Source: Syngnathus acus (Eukaryota > Chordata > Actinopteri > Syngnathiformes > Syngnathidae). Taken from it: a stretch of 64,000 bases of DNA. A model generated the notes under the pieces. It was not told the DNA's origin. It saw nothing but the letters and a program-made list of their open reading frames with translations, and did no database searches. Both the position numbers and the translations under genes were made by a program. Where the stretch lies: the NCBI RefSeq assembly GCF_901709675.1, contig NC_051095.1, positions 17,408,456 through 17,472,455 of the forward strand, read 5' to 3'. Every line of letters starts with the position of its first letter. The stretch's first letter is position 1. This document shows positions 59,394-64,000 of this stretch, piece by piece.

Positions 59394-60233
59394 TTACCCA
59401 CAGCCTGTACTAATCAAGACCCAAATTTGACTTGTTTTGATATTTGATCTAATGAGCCACGGGAGAAGCATGTGCACTATCCCCTAATAGTTTAAAGCAA
59501 AGATAAAATTGTATTGATTCAGCAGTCAATGTACAAGGCTACAGAAAGAAACGAATGAATGCTTCCATCTGAAAGCGGTTCATCTTGTCTTCATGTGATC
59601 AATCTCCATCAGGTGTAAGCAGTGTTGACTTTTGACTTCATGTCTTCACATTTTCCCAGATTATTTTATACATTAGCAAAGAGCAAAGTAATGTTTTTCT
59701 TGGTATACTGTACATTGGCCAATTACATTATACAAAAAAACAACTTCTCGTATTTGAAAGCATTTATTTTCCATAAAGTGCATGGATAAAAATCGTTTTT
59801 GACAAAGGTGGGGACTCTATAACTTTATATCGCTCCAACAATGTGATGCTCTAGTGCCACCTAGTGTTGACCACCAATCTAAAAGTAAATCAAAAAGGAA
59901 GCGTCTGTATTTTATGATGAGCAGTTAGTTCATTGGGGTTTTCTGTCTAACAACGCAAATCCACATATTCATTTCGAATGCGTTTTCTAAGGCCGAATCC
60001 AGAACTTTGATTTAATGTGCCTCAAAATGCCAAAAAAAGAAACAAAAATCTAAGAAAATAGATCATCTAAGGTTTAATGTTTTTTTTTATCCCAAACAGT
60101 GACAGCCCAAAATGATAATTTCACCACTGTATGCCAAGTATAGAGTGTACACTTAATTAATTTACCTAATTATAATAATTTATATATTAATATTATTTAT
60201 ATATCTTCACCTAAATTAAACTTGTCAGGCAAG

Positions 60234-62259
60234 TCACTTGCTATCTTTGCCCTCCTTGTCTTTGCTCTTGTCTCGGGGTATGCGGCCCATGTTGTAAAAT
60301 TCTTTATTTGGCTGCATGTCAGTGAGGTGGGCGAGCCGGTTAGACATGGCGAAGAAGGCCGCGATGGCAGCGATGTCCCAGGCGTCCTCTCTATCAAAGC
60401 CCACTTTCTCTAAGGACTTGAAGTGCTCGTCAGTGATGGTGTCTGCGCGGCACACGGCCATCGCAAAGTCCAACATGGCGCGCTCGCGCGGTTGCAGCTC
60501 TGCATTTTCATAGTTGACTACAACCTAAGGTAGGAGTCAGAGGGAGCGCATGAGGATATTCTTGACAGCTCATATTAGTTGAAAAGTTATTTTACAGTGA
60601 AACATGTCAAAATTGGAGTTTCAGGTAAATAGGTTCAACAATGAAACAGACATTTTATCAAACAAACCCGAAGAGAAACAATTTGGACAAAGATTTAAAG
60701 AGAAGTACTGTATGTACTATGTATAGAACTGCCTTTGACTCTGCTGCTTATTGTACATAATAAAGTATAGTACAATATCCATCTGTCCAGGTTGATTTGT
60801 ATACTCTAATATACAAATGAATCTGACTTAACAATTTAAAACGTCAAATAGCGAAATAGTTAAATACTTAAATAGCAATTAGTCAGTTTGTCACACGTGC
60901 TACCTGGTCTGAGAGGGTAGGGTTCTTTGAGTAGATGCGATGAAGTGCACTGTGGGAAACCACGCAGTAAAGACACTTATTATGGATGCTTGTGGCCACC
61001 ACGATTAACTCACGATCTGCTTTGGTAAGCCCACCTGGAAGCCAAAAGAATATCAGTGTAATATTGGTCAAAACAAAATGTAAATCTGTTTTGGTTCAAC
61101 GCAAGCGACCATTTGTAACAATTTGTTATACTATTTGTATACAAGACAACGTACATTTTCTTATGTCCACTTTTAACAATACATGCCATGTTGTTTCAGA
61201 AAGAGCGGTAGACACACCTGTCTCCTTGCTCATGAGTTCATTGTAGTAAGAGAAGAAGGCTCGAAATTCTGCAGGTCTGTGAGAGAGGACTTTGAAGACA
61301 TTTGGTAAGAATCCTCCCTGTAAACAAACAAGTTTGTTACAGTCACCCTTGATTAGTTTATTTTGGCAAGCACATAAACAACATGCTTATTACAGATTCA
61401 TTTCACATTTGTTTGATATGACTTGTCGAAATGGGAAGCGGGAGGAAGCAATTTCGCTTATCTAGTCCCGTCCTGATTACAACCGAGGTTTCACTGCCAG
61501 ACACACGTCTAAATTAGTATAGTGCAACCTATTTACCACCATATACCATGAAGAGAAAAATGAGAAACAAAAGAAAAACTTTGATTTGACCGGTATAGCA
61601 TGATTTGAATACAGCAGTAACAAATAAACTGGAAGTTTGAATAAAAAGTTGAAAACAAAGCAAAACAGAGACTTGACCAGTATAACATATGATTTGAAAA
61701 CAGCAATACCTATATAAACTAGAGGTTTGACCAGGATAATATTTGATTTGTATACAGCAATAGCGAAGAGACGTTTGACTGACAGTTGTACCAATTTGTT
61801 TTGAATACAGCAATGAAGTTGATTAGTTTTAATAGTTAGTCAATTTCGAGTCACAATTTCTAAGGCACGGTCCACATCAGCAAGCAGCACCCGCCAATCG
61901 ATCACACAGCAACGTTTCCCCGTAGCAGTTTTCCAGTATCTTGTAGCTTTATTTTTCCTACCTTGAACTCCACTTCCTCCATAAGTTCCACTATATCATA
62001 AGGCAAGTCTTTCTTATTAGGAACTGGATATCGGCCGATTCTCTCTGGAGGATCACTGGAGTAAAGTCTAGCCCCGGCGGCGGTCTCCTTCGCTGGCTTG
62101 GCCAGACGCAAACAACTTGACAGCGGATATTTCTAGACGCAAGAAAGCAAGGTTACAAGAGACATAGGGATTCTCCCTAACCGCTGAACAATTGTTTGAC
62201 CTATAACTTACAAGTTGAGTGGACACCAGAAAGAACCTCCGGACGAAGATACTCGCCAT
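60234..62259 (-). CDS. Mitochondrial AhpD-like / carboxymuconolactone decarboxylase-family protein
   Basis: Five coding exons on the - strand join in phase: 62259-62212, 62132-61962, 61317-61218, 61034-60904 and 60524-60234, giving 246 residues. The N-terminus (MASIFVRRFFLVSTQL...) is basic and hydrophobic without acidic residues, typical of a mitochondrial presequence (inference). The AhpD/CMD core follows: Glu115 in DRELIVVATS, Cys127-x-x-Cys130 in NKCLYCVVSH, and His134. The spacing equals that of Glu118, Cys130, Cys133 and His137 in mycobacterial AhpD; the equivalent of its His132 is Tyr129. This fits a thiol peroxidase-like or related redox role, substrate unknown. The C-terminus is lysine-rich (DKSKDKEGKDSK). 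The family is mainly bacterial and resembles 'peroxidase-related' proteins; fish carry uncharacterised homologues. ATG at 62259 is the first in frame. Confidence 0.88.
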
Positions 62260-63460
62260 TAGATCCTGGATTTATACAAAAGGCAGCTACGTTTTAAGAG
62301 CAACTTACGCTCGCTGAAAATGTGTATACTTTAGCAAGAGCCGATCGATGCATTAGCCCTTTCAGTCCCTAACATTTTTCAAAAGTCAACCAATCCAATT
62401 GCTCTACTACTGTGTTGATAGTACGCTTCTTTTTTTTTAACAATCTTTATTGAACAAGTCTAGTTACATTTAGAAATATAAACAACAACGTTTTTTAATA
62501 CACATGAAATAAAGAAAAGAAGAGTCAGGGGGATTCAAAACTAAAATACCAAATAAAGACCATAAAGCAAAAGTCTTAGCTGCTTCCTCGTTTTTAGAAT
62601 ATAAAATATTTTTTATGTATAGTTTGCTTTCTGTTTCAGAAATTTTAAAAAGTGGTTTTGAGTGACTGAATTTGGATTTGTGGATATGGAATTTTGCAAG
62701 AATAATTATTACATTTATAATAAAAACTTGTTATGTTTTTTAATCACCGTTATTGAAGACACCAAACAGACATTTTTCCAGTAAAGAGTGAACTCAGAGT
62801 CACGTAATCAATAATAAATCGGGATACATCTTTCTAAAATTTGTTGGTCTACAGTCATTGGCATATCTTTCCTAAACTTTAGAATCTAATGTTTGGTTGG
62901 ATACCTGTGAATAATATTAAAAGAAATTTCATTTACTTTATTTGTCAGCACATATTTACGTGAGGTACCAGAGCTTTTTCTATTGTAAAAAAAAAAAAAA
63001 AAAAAAAAAAGACCAGTAAGAAATATATATATATCCAAAAATTTCACATGACGTACAAATAGTAATTGTTTTTATTGACGTTTTGCTACTGATAAATTTG
63101 ATATAAGACTGATCGAGTATATATATATATATATTTTTTTTTTTGCAGTAGCTTTACTCAATGCATACACTGATATTTTTGGTGTCCTCTAACCTATCAA
63201 ATTTAGGGTTATATTATTTTGTATTTAGGGTTTTTATTTAATTTTATTTGATGTGTTTGTTCTTCTCTTGTACAGTGCTTTTCTTTTTCATTATTGTTAT
63301 TATTTATTTTTCCTTTATTTTTTTATTGCCTGTTGGTGTTGTGATATTGGTGAGTTACTATGTGCCTTACATATTGTGTTCTCTTGTTGATTTTGATCAT
63401 GTTTGTATATTTGTGATTTAAATTAAATAAAAAAAATAAAAAAAACATCTGTCGTGCGTC
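62260..63460. other. Intergenic AT-rich region upstream of the AhpD-like gene
   Basis: The promoter of the - strand AhpD-like gene presumably lies in the first ~150 bases. Beyond it are AT-rich sequence, a 24-base poly(A) run at 62987-63010, AT dinucleotide runs near 63026 and 63119-63134, and a terminal AATAAAAAAAATAAAAAAAA near 63426-63444 that resembles the tail of an old retro-insertion. No coding exon is seen. Confidence 0.4.
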
Positions 63461-63680
63461 TGATTTACGTCTTCCTCCTTTGCTTTACGTTCTCCTCGGC
63501 TTTACGGTACCCGATAGCGCTTCCCGGATCTTTTGCGACAGATAATTCCAAATTACGTTAGCATTTACGAAGGCTCTTCCGGTTTATGCAGTTGTCGCAT
63601 TCTCCTCCGACCGATAGTGGTCGACATTTAACGTATTAATTCTTACTTTCTTGCAAATAAACATTAACGCCTGGAAAAAA
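63460..63680. promoter_or_regulatory. CpG-containing stretch, possible promoter of a neighbouring gene
   Basis: Repeated TTTACG/TTTACGTC-like words and many CpGs (CGTGCG, TTCCCGGATC, CCTCCGACCGATAG) contrast with the AT-rich surroundings. It may be the 5' end of a gene beyond the window or another decayed repeat. No exon assigned. Confidence 0.2.
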
Positions 63681-64000
63681 AAAGACTCTTCTTTTTTGTT
63701 TCGGTTGATCATACAATTCATCGGTGTCCCCCGCATATTTCACCCGCTGTTACATGAAACCAGTTAGTTCTGAACCATTTCATACCAAACAAACCTAAAA
63801 GGCAAAATGCAGTGGGGGGGAGGGAATCGGTGAAATCGTTTTAACCGTTTTAACGCCGCAGTTAAGACAGGGAGCAGTAGTGTGCAATTTTCCGACTGGT
63901 ATTCAAAATCCATAGTAGGTTACCTATGTAACATATTTTCATCGAGAACAGATTGAACACAAAAGAAGAGATGTTTTACCATGTAAGTGTGGGTCTTGTT

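Noticed and set aside
58669-59430. 253-residue + strand open frame
   Set aside because: Complement of the second LINE fragment; no independent protein motifs.

Overview
This window is vertebrate nuclear DNA, almost certainly from a ray-finned (teleost) fish. It is AT-rich, with short phase-consistent exons bounded by GT/AG, many microsatellites, and fish-style L2-type LINE, LTR and DNA-repeat debris. The dominant content is a same-strand cluster of three neuronal nicotinic acetylcholine receptor (nAChR) subunit genes, all on the + strand. In order they are an alpha-6-like gene (chrna6, exons 2966-7229; first exon not securely found), a beta-3 gene (chrnb3, 16128-23334, complete) and an alpha-8/alpha-7-class gene (probably chrna8, 29998-51030, complete, 9 coding exons).

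Two genes lie on the - strand. Between chrnb3 and chrna8 (26174 down to 24433) is a four-coding-exon gene for a cysteine-free, 107-residue secreted protein. It has a signal peptide, internal Lys-Arg sites and a C-terminal Gly-Gly-Arg-Lys, and so looks like a peptide-hormone precursor; I do not recognise the family. At 62259 down to 60234 is a five-exon gene for a 246-residue AhpD/carboxymuconolactone-decarboxylase-like protein, with a probable mitochondrial targeting sequence and a conserved E...CxxC...H redox motif.

Layout: 1-2965 upstream of chrna6 exon 2; 2966-8000 chrna6 and 3'UTR; 8000-15800 intergenic; 15820-24000 chrnb3; 24300-26300 peptide-precursor gene; 26300-29700 intergenic; 29700-52000 chrna8, whose long introns carry a CATC microsatellite, an old DNA repeat, an L2-like LINE fragment, an LTR-like fragment and two hairpin repeats; 52000-60200 intergenic with a second LINE fragment and an unexplained open region on the - strand; 60234-62259 AhpD-like gene; 62260-64000 intergenic ending near a CpG-containing stretch.

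Alpha-6 and beta-3 are known partners in heteropentameric nAChRs, and alpha-7/alpha-8-class subunits can form homopentamers. The cluster therefore encodes components of fast cholinergic channels. Structural novelties include an extra 115-bp intron in chrna6, fusion of the usual exons 5 and 6 in chrna8, a glycine-rich cytoplasmic loop in the alpha-6 subunit, and a solo LTR with intact ends, 5-bp target duplication, TATA-like box and poly(A) signal.
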